DNA of 64,000 bases from Laguncularia racemosa (GCA_037954665.1 JBBMOL010000018.1:1736001-1800000); one strand, 5' to 3'. Shown: positions 12,118 to 23,845, counted from the stretch's first letter. Translations and numbers: made by a program. Notes: a model not told the origin generated them from the sequence alone.

Positions 12118-12737
12118 GCTTAAGGTCTTACTCCATGAGGGTTAACTTGAAACCTATTTTTTAGACGATATAGGGTTCTATGGTGGTTTAAAGAGATACA
12201 TTTCAGTTCTAAAATTTTAAAATCTTCTATAAGTTAGGATATAGGATTGGGGTTCTATCTTATACACTTATACCTATTCTTTCACAATTAATGCATGGCA
12301 CATGCTGAAGACATGTGAAGCCTGTTTACGTAAAATATTAATTATTTTTATTTTATTTTGATAAGCATTTCGTTATTACTATTTTATTAGGAGATATTTC
12401 TTATTATTATTACGTAGTAGTTAGAGCATCTTAATAATAGTCTTTTATTGTAAATTACATCCAAGCCCTTGGAGTTGTCAAGAAAAACTATAAATACTTC
12501 GTTTTCTAATTAGAATCATTCTTTGAAGTTTTGACATCGAAACCCTATTCTTTGCTCTTGCTATGGCGCAACAGCACACCTCAACAACAACATACTTCTT
12601 CGATCTTATCAATTGATTTACATCAATGTGGTAATCTACTACCAATCCCTAGCTTGTAATCATTTTGATGTGGCACTATAGTTAGTTTATCACTAAGATT
12701 GTTATAGATATTTTAGTTTTTTTATGACTATTCTCTA
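12118..12737. other. Intergenic DNA; possible LTR-like piece
   Basis: 12290-12660 has features of a short LTR or TRIM: a CTATAAATAC box near 12490 followed about 90 bp later by a gene-leader-like region. Terminal repeats, PBS and TSD were not found, so this is only a suggestion. Confidence 0.25.
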
Positions 12738-12747
12738 AAAAATTTAA

Positions 12748-13056
12748 GGGTAATACTTTAAATATTGTATTTTTTTTTTTAAATTACATAAATATTGTAT
12801 CTAAATAATTTTTTTAAAATAAGTTTCAAAATACATACACGTTTGCAACTTTAAAGTTTAAAAAAAAAAATAAATTAAGGCACTGACCAAGTCTAATCTT
12901 CAGCATTTTGCTTGAAGTCATGAATAAGGTCCATGCTTTAGTTTTAACTTTTTTTTATCCTAAAATTGCAAACCATGTATGAGTCTTTCGAAAATAATTA
13001 TTTCAGATATAATATTTACGTAATTTTTTTAATTACAATATTTAAGAGTATTACCT
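12748..13056. mobile_element. MITE, 309 bp, with long terminal inverted repeats and 10-bp TSD
   Basis: The left end GGGTAATACTTTAAATATTGTA is the inverse complement (with few mismatches) of the right end TACAATATTTAAGAGTATTACCT; the similarity extends about 60 bp inward. Both sides are flanked by AAAAATTTAA (12738-12747 and 13057-13066), a perfect 10-bp direct repeat. A TSD of 9-10 bp points to the Mutator superfamily. No coding capacity, so it was mobilised in trans if this reading is right. Confidence 0.8.
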
Positions 13057-13066
13057 AAAAATTTAA

Positions 13067-14959
13067 ACATATCTTTTATTTTCTTGTTAGCAATCCCAAT
13101 TACATAAAAACCAAAAATACTTGAACACAAGCCGTAGAACATTATTTTACGACACTTTCTTTAGCGAGATCTTGTCGTATCAAATAACAATTATCATGCT
13201 TTATCACAATGGGATAATTTTATAACTTCATATGTTTATACCAAAATCTATAAAATGTTTTTAGCAACTATAATAATTTTAAATAAGGAGCTACTATCCT
13301 AGATTAAAACTACTTCTTACCAAAATTTATAAATAGTTGGTAACAGATACTATTTTGATTATTTACTAAATGGAATAATTTTACTATATTCAATGTAAAC
13401 AACAGAAATTACATTTTTCATGAGTTAACGAAGTGGAACAATTTTACTAGGTATGCTGGATTTTTTATCAGAATTAACAAAATGTTACTAATTGTCATAA
13501 TCTTGAGACTCATTACTAAATTTACTATATTTGGAAAAAATTTAGTAACTGTTATAATTTTGATGTAAAGTCCCTCTTATCCGACTTAACTTAATGAATT
13601 TCCTGTGCAAAATGAACATTTTGTACGCAAAATCCAACTTTTTATAATTTCATTTCTGGACAATTACACTGTATATCCCGTGGCTTCAAATCCATAGGAG
13701 GTATCCTAGCTTTAAATTTAATTTCTTGGAGTTTAATAAATAAAGATCAATAAAACTTTTAAATAGTAGTCAAAATTGAAATAATAATAATAAAAAAAAC
13801 CCTCAAGCCTGTAAACCCATACATTTGTTTAAAAGAAAAATTCTTAAGGACTTTAGTGAAACGTCGGACCATATATGATGGAGGTCCTTAAATTTCGTTT
13901 TCTTAAGAGCTAGAACCTAAACTCATGATAAAAAATTTTAGATTCTACAATATGCAAAGATCTTTATGGGATAATAGTTTAAATGTCAGTATTTAAATAA
14001 AAAGATTAGGTTAAAATCTTCTCTCATTATTATAATTAATATATATGAAAAGAGAATCTTTAAAAAATAATAATTCCTATGACACATACCCTTTGGATGC
14101 AGAATTGTTCTACATACAAACTCAATATAGCTAGTTTTTTTTTTTTTTTTTTTAATATACTTTACTGGGCTATAGTTTTACATAAATATTATAAAAAAAA
14201 AAAAAGTAAACTTGGTCACAAGTCTAAACTGGTCCGGAACTAGACCAAATCCATCTAGTCATGGTTCCTAAGGGCCGAACTAACTCTAGAACTAGGGACT
14301 ACGGGTCAGGGCAAGTCCTTAAGCCCATCGGTTCCCAATTTTGAGTCGGAAACCCATGAACCGATCAAAGAATTTTTATTTTTTTTATAGAAAATAATTT
14401 AAGTTGAAAATTTAACATATAAAGAAGATTATCAATCTAAAATTCTTAATATTTTTCAATCTATTTTATAAGTAAATTGAAAGAATATGTATTTATTTAT
14501 ACAAAACATATTCAAGTAAAGTTCTCATCTTATCAATGTTTGTAAAAAAGTCTAGAAAAGAAAATCAAAACTTCAAAAGTCAAGAATTAGTTTTAGTCCC
14601 ACGTTATTAAAAAAAAAATAAGGATTTCTTTTTAGTATAGTTTATTAATATTTAATAATACATATTTGTAAAGTATATATAGATATATATTTGTATTGTT
14701 AATAATAATAAATGTTGTGGATAGGAAATAATCATTTAATTTTTAATATTGTTTCAATTTTAATTTATTCATTTTCAAAAATTTTTATTTAACTTTTCTT
14801 TTAGCTAAGGATGAACTTGCTAGATCCATGGTTTTAGTGGCTTAAACCGCTATGAACCAAGAACTCATTAGTACATTTACAGTTCAAAAGTCAACCATAT
14901 AAGATTAGTTTTGAATCTGGTTCGATTCATGACCTAATCCATGACTCGCCTAGATAAAG
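13067..14959. other. Intergenic repeat-derived DNA
   Basis: A small hairpin ACGACA..TGTCGT lies at about 13148-13177. 14215-14345 is GC-richer (GGTCCGGAACTAG, GGGCCGAACT, GTCGGAAACCC), recalling the ends of non-autonomous hAT elements, but I could not define TIRs or an 8-bp TSD. T-run at about 14134-14152. No gene. Confidence 0.35.
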
Positions 14960-15800
14960 AAAATAAATCAGTATTTTGCTTCTCTAATCCCTTAATTATG
15001 TTTCCATATTCCCTTTTGGGGTTGAATTAAGCCCTACCTGTTGTTTATTTGTGTACACTTTGAATCTCACAAGTCTTTGGGTCTGAACACACGGACCATG
15101 AACTCTGCAAAGTTCTTCCATACACCGCCCTATGGTGGATTTTGTAAACACACTCGCTCTATTTTCTGGTAAGCCCTTGCATAACACGCCATTGAGGTGA
15201 CGTTTCCAAACATTGATTTACATATTGTCCTTCCAGACTACTTTTATATCTCAAACGTAATATTAAAGAAATTAAAATTCTAACTTTTTAAAAAGGTTTT
15301 TAAATATATATAATTCAATTGAAAATCATAATTTTAATACCATTTCCGTATACTAAATATGTTGTTAAAGGAATAGTCATGTCATAGAAAAATAGAAATA
15401 AAATGTATTCTATAATCTGGATTTTAGATTGAGACACTTGAGAATAAAATTAATATCATTTCCGTATACCAAATGTGTTAATGGAATAGTCATTCTATAG
15501 AAAAAATGGAATTGAAATGTATTTTGTAATTTAGATTTTAGATGGGAACACTTGAGAATAAAATTAGTATCATTTCTGTATACTAAATGTGTTGTTAATG
15601 GAGTAATCATTCTATAGGAACGAATGTTTATGAAGGAGTGTAATTATGTCAAGCCAAATATGATGCGGGCAATGGGTGTAGAAAAGTATTAAAACTTAAT
15701 ACAATTTAATGTTATAAAATTAATACTATTTACATGATAGTATTTAAAGTCTGCCTACAATTCAAATTTTCGAAAAAAACTTAGCTGGTTTTATTTAACT
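14960..15800 (+). repeat. Diverged duplicated block, copy 1
   Basis: The start (about 14973-15010, CCCTTAATTATGTTTCCATATTC) and end (about 15655-15760, ATGATGCGGGCAATGGGTGTAGAAAAGTATT then ACATGATAGTATTT) both match the second block at 16200-16740 in the same order, suggesting an old ~1.2-kb tandem duplication. This copy additionally carries the 115-bp tandem repeat. No coding signal. Confidence 0.5.
15330..15625. repeat. Tandem repeat, ~115-bp period, about 2.6 copies
   Basis: The marker CATTTCYGTATACYAAAT.TGTT starts at 15341, 15457 and 15571 (spacings 116 and 114 bp), each followed by GGARTAGTCATTCTATAG and GATTTTAGAT.G..ACACTTGAGAATAAAATT. A diverged single unit is visible near 16415-16470 (ATGAATAAAATTAGTATTCAT). 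Confidence 0.8.
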
Positions 15801-16110
15801 TTCAACTTTTTATTCGAGCTTTCTTCCTTTTTTTATTCAAGTCTTTCATCTTCCAGTTTTTCTATTCCAGTTTTATGCATTTTCAAAATGACTACATAAA
15901 GTCTTTCCATCATGTCCATTAATGATTTTGTTGAATTTTCTTAACATGGATTCTTTTATTGACAAAATAAACTCTTTCGAAAGAAGATATTACTACCCCT
16001 TAATGATGTTGAATGGAATCATTGATATAGACATAATGGTGGGACTTTTATGGTCATTTTGAAAAGATGAAAGATTCGAAAAAAAAAAAAGAATAAAACA
16101 GGAATCTTAT
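15780..16110. mobile_element. MITE-like inverted-repeat element, family C copy 1
   Basis: Left TTTTCAAAATGACTACATAAAGTC..CCATCATGTCC..AATGATT is the inverse complement of right AATCATTGATATAGACATAATGG..GACTTTTATGGTCATTTTGAAAAG. The pairing continues outward through ATTCAAGTCTTTCATC / GATGAAAGATTCGAA. Related copies are at 20205-20590 and, truncated, at 33845-33995. TSD not resolved. Confidence 0.65.
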
Positions 16111-16199
16111 TTAAAAAGCAGCAAAACGAGGAATCATTAATGAAATAATGGTGGGATTTATTTTTTTGGCCATGTTTTGCATAAATATTACATAGGACA

Positions 16200-16740
16200 A
16201 ACAAATCCATATTTTACTTCCTTAAACCCTTAATTATGTTTCTATATTCTTTTGGTTTAGGTTATTAAGTTACTTATGAAGCCAAGAAGTGTTTGGGCTA
16301 ATTTATATGCCATATGATTCTTTGTTACATATGGTCGGTTAAAATAGGATGAGACCGGAATACAAGGATTCTATGGGGAACCAAAAAGGTAGTGAAATGA
16401 GATTAAGCTTGTAATTTTGATTTGGGATTGAGATATTTTTATGAATAAAATTAGTATTCATAGTCAATTAACACTATTTTTATAGGTTCCATAAATTATG
16501 GCAAGCATTTTTGTGCAATACTCATCATTTTGTCAACTATGTATGAAAATGACTATTCTTTAAGAAGGGAAATTGGAATGAAACTTCTTTCACTCAACCA
16601 TATATAATGTGAACACGATGCGTAGAAAAGTATTTTTTGTATTTATAATTTAATAATAAAAGATTAATCCCATTAACATGATATTGTTTCATTATTCCTT
16701 TTCATCGCATGCTATACGTGTACTTTTCTTTTATTTTTTA
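16200..16740 (+). repeat. Diverged duplicated block, copy 2
   Basis: Second copy of the 14960-15800 block (CCCTTAATTATGTTTCTATATTC at about 16226; GATGCGTAGAAAAGTATTTT at about 16616; AACATGATATTGTTTC at about 16675), lacking most of the 115-bp array. Confidence 0.5.
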
Positions 16741-16744
16741 CTTT

Positions 16745-16940
16745 TTTTTTTTTTATTTACCGACAATCAGTTAATAGATCTACTTGTTCGACATTTTGCC
16801 ATGGGGTAGAATGTACAAACACATATACATGCATCAATAATAGATATATATATATATATATATTTAAAAGACAGTTTTTAGTGTCATATATAAATGTGAA
16901 AAAACACATTATTTAAATAAATTGAGAAATATTTGGCAAT
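16745..16940. repeat. Partial third copy (C) of the A/B duplication
   Basis: ACAATCAGTTAATAGATCT..TATTCGACATTTTG-like sequence followed by GAATGTACAAACACATATACAT and AAACACATTATTTAAATAAATT matches 33330-33480, the left margin of duplication copy B, though no equivalent of the gene exon follows here. Includes a short (TA)n run near 16844. Confidence 0.45.
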
Positions 16941-17539
16941 ATATATATATATTTGCCATGGATTACTGTCCTTTATTTATTTATTTTATTGCATGGATAC
17001 GTAGAGCTATGTGTCCCTCTACTACCTGGTAACTGCACGAATGTACATTTCTAAAATATTCGATTAGTTCAATTGATACAAGATGAATAACTATTAAATA
17101 AACGAGCACATCTCTTTTAATGTCAATATATCTAATAGATAACATAATCTTATATAAAGGGGATATAATAAAAAGAAAAACAAATTTAACAAAAATATTA
17201 AAATAGCATCGCTTAATTTAAAAATTACTAACGAAAAGATATCAGCTCAATTATTAGAATCTTTAAAATTAATTAAATTTATAGATGTAGACTTCTGATG
17301 ATGCAAATATGATACCAATAGATCTGTACGTGGTCTGTTAAGGAGTTACTGCCTATGAATCTCTCTTGAATGCTTTATTTATTTATTTTTTTACATAATT
17401 ATTCATTGGTTTTTCACATCCGAAGTGCCCCGTCCACTAGAACATATAAATCACAAGCTTAATTAATAAAGGAAATCAAAATAAGGAATCTCAGCTCTTC
17501 CACGGAATTGTCTTTGTAAATACCTGAGTAATATATTAT
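16941..17539. other. Intergenic DNA, nothing recognised
   Basis: AT-rich without inverted repeats, open frames or motifs that I can support. Confidence 0.4.
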
Positions 17540-19560
17540 ATATGTGTGTAATTAATAATAATAATAAAAAAAAATTTATCAAGGATAATACGAAAAATAA
17601 AAATTATGGTTAAGGACAAGATAGTCATTTCGCTACCTAGGTATATAAATTCCTTTTATGTAGGATTAACACTTTTTTCCTCATTTGAATAACTCATAAA
17701 ACCTTGATACACTCTATAGAAACCCAAAGAGAAAAGGACAAGCAAGTACTATGATTCACCAAATAGTTTAAGGTGAGTAGATCGATCAATAACAATTGAT
17801 CTTTGAATTTGTGTATATCATAAGTGGGAATTAACGTATTGAGATTTATAGATTTAGATCAATCCGTGATATACAAGGGATGCAACAAGCGATTCACTCA
17901 TCATGATCACAAATTGGGTCAAGTAAGTATATCTACTAGTATATTACATTATGAATTTATGTTAGATGGATCAATTAGGTTAAATTGAATAAAAATCAAG
18001 CTTAGGGATTGATTTACGAGGTATACAGTGAGATACACGACCCACCGACACAACCATGTTAGAACCGTGTTGAAAACTAAAAGTGGGCCGAAAGATACAT
18101 GGCCTCCCAACACGACCGTATTGAAAATGAAAAGTGAATAGAGAGATACAAGACCGTGTTGAAAAAAAAAAATCAATATGACCATGTTGAGGTCGGGTTG
18201 ATGAATAGTTAACAGAGAGATACATGACCATGTTGAAAAAAAAAAAAGGAAAAAGAAAAAAAATGACTTAGTGATTAGATTGAGATGCATGACTATGTTG
18301 AAAAAAAAAATTGTATATGGCCTTTGGCATAGTCACGTATTACCCCGCACTCAACTACATAGCTCTCAACATGATCATGTTGAGTTGAAACGCATTTAGT
18401 ATCCTTTTGATATTTATAAGAATAAAATTCTAAAGTCAAATCATTTGAATCATGCATAGGTTTAGAAGAATTGTAAAGCTAGAAAAGTAGAAAACAAACC
18501 AAGTTTTACAAAGTCAGGTACGCATATACCATGTTTGTTGCTTGTGCTTGATAAGTTAGACTTTTATGTGTGGGTTTAATGATATTGTAAATGAACAGGA
18601 TTGAGTGTGCATATGATTATAAATTGTTCGGTCCAAGAAACTAAGTGTGGGTTGGTGTTTTTGGGGTGGCACCCCGATGATCGGTATGTAATGTTGTTGC
18701 TAATGGAGTTGTATACCGCAATGATCTGGGTCTTATGTGCAAGGTTGTGGTGTGAAATATTATTGTATAGAAAGTTGTGATGTGTATTGTGAAAGTTGTA
18801 GTGTATGGGCTCATGGACAATGGGGAGTACCCATTGCCATCTATATATATATATATATATATTATGTATGGATGTGGAAAGTTGATGTGCAATGACTTAT
18901 GGAATCATAGACTCGTGGAAAGTAGAGAGTACCTATTACCATGTATATATGATTATTATGTATGGTAAGAGACTCATGGATAAAGAGGATTACCTTTGTC
19001 ATATATATTATTATTATGTATAGAAAGAGACTATGGACAGAGGATTACCTATTATATACAATATATATGTATATACTGTTTGTGGATGGGTTGTAAAATG
19101 ATGTTTAGAAATGTTATGCACGAAGATGTTTATGTTATAATTGTGTATCGGCTGAAGATTATGAAAAATAAATAAAATTGTGAATAAATATTATAGTACA
19201 TTTTGCATATGTTACTATTTCTAATATAGCATGCGTGTTTATGTGTAGGTATGCATTGTACTGGATGTTAGCTAACCCTTTGTGAAAATTTTTTTTTAAT
19301 TACAAATGTTACTGGAGAAATTGTAGGATATGTTAAAAATCTAAGGGAATCAACTTAAGATCAGAACAATGAAGAGAATATGGAATATGTTTATTACAAT
19401 GGCTAATAGATAGACTAAGGAAAGAAATGTTAGAATTTTATTTAATTATTTTAGGAATTTCTATTGTAAATGAATGTTAATTGCTTCCACTATTTAAATT
19501 GAGAAGATTGTTGATGACTTATTTTTGAGGATGAGAAATTTCATTAATCTTTGTTATGTA
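17540..19560 (+). repeat. Solo LTR (or LTR fragment) of the Tekay-like family, plus orientation
   Basis: The reverse complement of 7300-9118 is collinear with this region. Landmarks are GTCATTTCGCTACCTAGGTATATAA near 17620 (element-proximal), ACCTTGATACACTCTATAGAAA near 17702, GTCAAGTAAGTATAT near 17920, the GGTATGTAATGTTGTTGCTAATGGAGTTGTATACCG block near 18680 and GGAGAAATTGTAGGATATGTT near 19315. No gag-pol sequence flanks it, hence solo. 18020-18370 contains repeated AGAGATACATGACCRTGTTGAAAA units, the decayed palindrome array. Exact ends and TSD not resolved. Confidence 0.65.
18780..19080. repeat. Imperfect tandem repeat inside the solo LTR
   Basis: Four decaying units of about 75-95 bp, each with GACTCATGGA..GA(G)TACC(T)ATT..CCAT..TATATATAT..TATGTATGG. 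The first includes a (TA)n run at about 18843-18862. Confidence 0.6.
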
Positions 19561-19575
19561 GCAGATGATTTAAAC

Positions 19576-19808
19576 ATTGTTGTCAAAATCACGATTTTAC
19601 CTGGAATTAAATGATATAGAATCAGTAGAATTGTATAAAATCATATAGAACCAGTAGAATCAGTAACTTGTAGAATCGCACATCTAAATTCATAATTATA
19701 TCAAAAGTCTATACCTGAATGATTTTTCTTTTATTTTGATTATGAAAAACTTCATAAAATTGCAAACTCGTAAAATTGTACAATTAACTCGTAATTTTGA
19801 TAACCACA
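19576..19808. mobile_element. Mutator-like MITE, copy 1 (233 bp)
   Basis: Starts ATTGTTGTCAAAATCACGA and ends TAATTTTGATAACCACA, which are imperfect terminal inverted repeats. It is flanked by GATTTAAAC (19567-19575) and GATTTAAGA (19809-19817), a likely 9-bp TSD with two later changes. A second copy at 45011-45244 is very similar across its whole length, including TAGAACCAGTAGAATCAGTA, and also shows a 9-bp TSD. Non-coding. Confidence 0.85.
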
Positions 19809-20204
19809 GATTTAAGACTATTATCAAGAGTGTTTGAAGAATAGTAATGAATAAGCCTTTGCATGTCTTCGAGAAATGAAGACACATCGTAGGCCGTAAT
19901 GTACCCAGGTTTCGAGGCGTTATAGTCTTCTCCAGTTCTCGAACAAATTGTAGCAAGATGTACTTGAGAACTTAGCTATTGGGTCACTTGTCTGCAAAAG
20001 AAGCATAGATTGGCTTAAATGAGTACTTTTTTACATACATTTTTATGATATGTTGTGCACCTTCTGAAATTTAGTATTTCGAGCTTGCTTGTAATTCAAA
20101 TTTGCAGCCTTGGAATTGTATATGTTTATGAGACAAAATTATAAAACCACAAACTCTAGCTACTTATAAATTGCAATGGAAAAGATAAAAATGATTTTTA
20201 TCTT

Positions 20205-20590
20205 TATTTATTTTTTTTATTTGAATCGCTTATCTTTTTAACATTTTTACTCAAATCTCTTATCTTTTCTATCCTTTCATTTAACTCTTTTTATATTTTA
20301 ATTTTTCTCTTCATTTCCTCTATATTTTCAAAATGATTAAGTAAAATCGATCCATCATGCCTATTGATGATATTATCAAATATTCTTTAATATAGATTTT
20401 TTTATTAACAAAATAAGCACTTATCTAATTGCTATTACTAGTCTTTATTGACCTTAAATAAAATCCTTAATAGACACATCAAATAGACTTTATTTGGTCA
20501 TTTTGAAAAGGCCAAAATCTTAGACAAAAAAATTTTAAAGGTGAAGGAATCATATAAGAAGGCAGGATTTGAATAGAATGTCCAAAGGTA
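20205..20590. mobile_element. MITE-like inverted-repeat element, family C copy 2
   Basis: TTTTCAAAATGATTAAGTAAAATCGATCCATCATG pairs with TTTATTTGGTCATTTTGAAAAG further right, as in the copy at 15780. It lies inside duplication A at the place where copy B carries a truncated relative (33845-33995), so it predates the duplication. Confidence 0.55.
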
Positions 20591-21064
20591 AAGATATCAA
20601 AATGAAGTACCAAGGTGGAAGGCCCTTTTGTATTTTGTACTTGTTCTTAAATTGCAAACCCATGACCAGTACCTTGCATTCCTTTTATTGGTAAACTGTA
20701 TATATAACTATTTAACATTTGCACCTTATCTCTTACATCTTTAAAAATAAGTTTTGAGATTCCTAAGTTTTCATACAAAACCTTGCATGATCATTTAGTC
20801 CTTAATTTATTAAAAAAAAGTAACTTTTAAAGCTTTGATATTTAAGCATCCAACTTTAAAGATATATGTGGTTAAATGAACATTGGCCAAGCTCAAAAGG
20901 ATATATTTACAATTTACTTACTCTTTTTATTTAATATACTTGGCCGTGCTATGTATGTATCATGCTTTGAAGACTACTATTCTTGTGATATAAAATTCAA
21001 TATAACCTCGGATCAATGCTATTGACAACTTACTTGGTCATCCTTTGCAAGAGTTAGTTTGCAA

Positions 21065-21662
21065 TAATCTTTGTTAATGTAGAGGGCTAAATTCAATTCA
21101 TGGACTTTTAGCTTGATATTTTAATGGATTTGACTCTTTGGGTTGAGTTAATAAAGCCCAAAGAGTGAAGTCTATGTTTTGAGATGATCATAAGAGATTT
21201 AGTATGGTGGGCTTGGGTTAGAGCCTATTGGATTGAATAGTCTGAACCAACCTTTTTCCAATAATACTCATACATTAGCGACCACTAATGTGCCTAAACT
21301 CATGAAAAGCTCATATGGGGGCTCATTGAGTTAGAACCATTGATCATCATTACCATATGACGAACGAAATTCATAGCTAAATCCTATAAAAATCCAATGC
21401 ATCCTTACTCAAAGAAGACTCTTTTTTGGAAAAATGTTATTACTCTATTGGATTTTCTTCAAAAGATCAAAACCATGATAGTCTTACAAAATATTCACTT
21501 GTTACCATGATGTTGAGCCTCATTCGAGACTACCCACTCCTCCTCCCTATCTCAATTACCCCTTGATCATCCTCGTACATGTTGATTCTATCGTTAAACC
21601 ACGTATAGCTTGTTCTCATGCAGCATGCGTGTAACCCTTGTACTCAAACCCAAGCCTCCACA
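21065..21662. repeat. LTR-like repeat R1 (putative solo LTR)
   Basis: Matches R2 at 25078-25637 in the same orientation: GGCTAAATTCAATTCATGG at the left, CCTATAAAAATCC-like TATA region near 21383, and ATGCGTGTAACCCTTGTACTC..CCTCCACA at the right. It sits inside the region homologous to the copy-B exon and has broken it. No internal coding sequence. Confidence 0.6.
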
Positions 21663-21938
21663 ACCGACACTACCAAGCTCCTCATTATTGGAATTATAGA
21701 GGAAGATAAGAAGTATTATAATACACCACAACCTCATGATTTCATAAAATGGGTATGAGGAGGTAGTAGATAACACAAAAGTTAGGCACGCAAGAACCAT
21801 AGTAATCATCATTACTATTTCGTCGAAATTGCGGAGCCTATAGGGAAAATAAACCTTAGCATCACCATCCTTCACAACCCCAAGAGAAACATCTATTGGG
21901 GAGTCTAGATTTTCAATATCCACTTTTGGTATTCGCAT
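21594..21938 (-). pseudogene. Broken copy of the unknown two-TM protein exon (copy A)
   Basis: A 114-codon minus frame. Residues about 37-82 (FDEIVMMITMVLACLTFVL, then SSYPFYEIMRLWC and IIILLIFLYNSNN) align with the copy-B product at 34267-34648 (VELATKLTMLFMCLTILV, then SSYLLYAFVRLWC and MVQLLTVLPNLNN), keeping the SSY..Y..MRLWC/VRLWC core. The last ~20 codons come from repeat R1, and the real tail has been displaced to about 20990-21060. No start context, no upstream exon. I do not recognise the family; the core suggests a small membrane protein. Most likely dead. Confidence 0.55.
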
Positions 21939-22492
21939 ATGAATAAATTGAGAAAGAAGTGAAAAAACTTATCATGCTTAGTTTGATGAATTCATACATG
22001 CTTTACAATTATAACTTCTCTACCTATATATGAAGATTCAAATTAAGATTTCTTCCTTCCTTAATCCATGAGTTATGTACCTTCTTTTACCCAATAATTA
22101 GGTTTTTCCATCTTCTTCTCTGTGTGTTTTCTCTCTTTTACTTATGATTCCTATATTTGTATTAAGTTGATCAAATAAAATAATGGCATCCCATCTCTAT
22201 TGTTTATAAATTATGAAATAGTAGATTGTTAATCAAATTTTAACTAATTAAATTCTAGAAATTCGAGTGGAAGATTGGAAATTAAACAAGGCCTATCATA
22301 AACTTCTTTCTTATTCTACACATAGACCTCATATAAATCAAAGTAAGAAACCCATACAAAAACTAATTCTACATAGCACTACCAAGTACTAACTTAGAAG
22401 TTTTACTACATTAATGGCCAAAACATAAAAAGGTAAGACGTATCGTTGGACGTTAAAATGGAACAAATAACAAGGAGTCTCAATATAACCTT

Positions 22493-22493
22493 A

Positions 22494-22534
<41 letters not shown>

Positions 22535-22555
22535 GAAGAAGAAGAAGAAGAAGAA
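22493..22555. repeat. (AAT)n(AAG)n microsatellite
   Basis: About 15 AAT/ATA units merging into about six AAG units just upstream of the Copia insertion. Confidence 0.9.
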
Positions 22556-22575
22556 ATTGTCTACTCCTTGCCATG

Positions 22576-22779
22576 TGTAGAAGATTGCATAATTATCTCC
22601 TAAATAGTTGCGATTGTATATCTATAATTATATGTAATTATTTCTTTCTATGTTTAGTTATTTTCTATTTTTATTCCCTTTTCCTTAGGAACAAGTTTTA
22701 CAATGTATATAAGAGAGTTAATCTATCTTAATTCAAAAACATACAAATAAGAAAAAACCCATTCTTGAAATTTTCTACA
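22576..22779 (+). repeat. 5' LTR of Copia element
   Basis: 204 bp, TGTAGAAGATTGCATAATT to ATTTTCTACA. Contains a TGTATATAAGAGAG promoter-like box near 22703. Confidence 0.95.
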
Positions 22780-22793
22780 TTGTATCAAAGTTG
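22780..22793 (+). other. Copia primer-binding site (decayed)
   Basis: TTGTATCAAAGTTG directly after the LTR; resembles TGGTATCAGAG complementary to initiator tRNA-Met, with several changes. Confidence 0.7.
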
Positions 22794-23169
22794 ACCGCAT
22801 AATCCCTTGCAAGCCTCTCAAATCTGAATAATTAAAAAGAAATGACTACCTAAATCCTTGAATCCCATGGTTAGAATAATAGGGCAAAATTAGATGTACC
22901 ACAACAATCACCTAATCTTGATGCTCCTAGTCTACAAGAGTTATCTTTACAAACCGAACCTCAAGTAAATCTTAGACCTTTACTTTGAACACTTCCTAAT
23001 CACACCACAAGAGCAATTCCTAGAGTAAGTTACAAACACGATTTGAATTCTACTCCCAAATACCCAAGAAATAATTATATATCTTATTATAGGTCGTCAA
23101 AGGTATGTAAATCATTTGTAAATCAATTATTTGTTGTACATATTCCTAATAGTGTGCTACTCCAAATAG

Positions 23170-23845
23170 GGAGATGCAAAGAATGAAGAAATGAAGTCTC
23201 TTCAAAAGAATGGAACGTGGGAGGTGATTGATCTACATGAAGGAAAGAAAACCTATTGGCTATCGATGGATCTTTACAATCAAATATAAAGCAAATGGAG
23301 GCATTGAGAGATATAAAGCTTAGTTAGTTACTAAAGGGTATAGTCAAACATATGGGATTGACTATGTAGAAACTTTTTCACCTTTTGCCAAAATAAACAC
23401 TTTACATATTCTCTTATCATTAGCAACAAATCTTGATTGGCATCTACATCAGTTAGATGTAAAGAACACATTCCTATATGGAGATCTCCAAGAAGAAGTA
23501 TACACAGAATTACCGTTAGGATGTAGGTTACAAGTTGAAGGAAGTAAACAAGTTTGTAGGTTGCAGAAATCAATAAAACAGTCACCTAAAGCTTGGTTTG
23601 GTAGATTTTCAAGTGTAATGAAGACTTTTGGGTACTGCCAGAGTAATTCTAATCATACACTCTTCATAAAGCACAAGGAAGGGAAACTCACAATACTTAT
23701 TATATACATTAATGATATGATTGTAACTGGAAATGATACAGAAGAAATGATAGCCTTGCAAACTTATCTTTCTCAAGAATTTGAAATGAAGGATCTTAAA
23801 CCCCTTAAAGTATTTTTTGGGGATCAAGGTGTTATCATCTAAACA
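23170..23845 (+). pseudogene. Copia reverse transcriptase remnant
   Basis: Across shifting plus frames it reads LQKNGTWEVIDL, then FTIKYKANGGIERYKA, GYSQTYGIDYVETFSP, HQLDVKN.FLYGDLQEEVY and, in the longest open piece (23561-23842), KQSPKAWFGRFSSVMKTFGY..SNHTLFIKH. The catalytic box is YINDM instead of the usual YVDDM, so the first catalytic Asp is Asn. Frameshifts separate the pieces. This is the RVT_2-type polymerase of Copia elements; it is inactive here. Confidence 0.9.
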
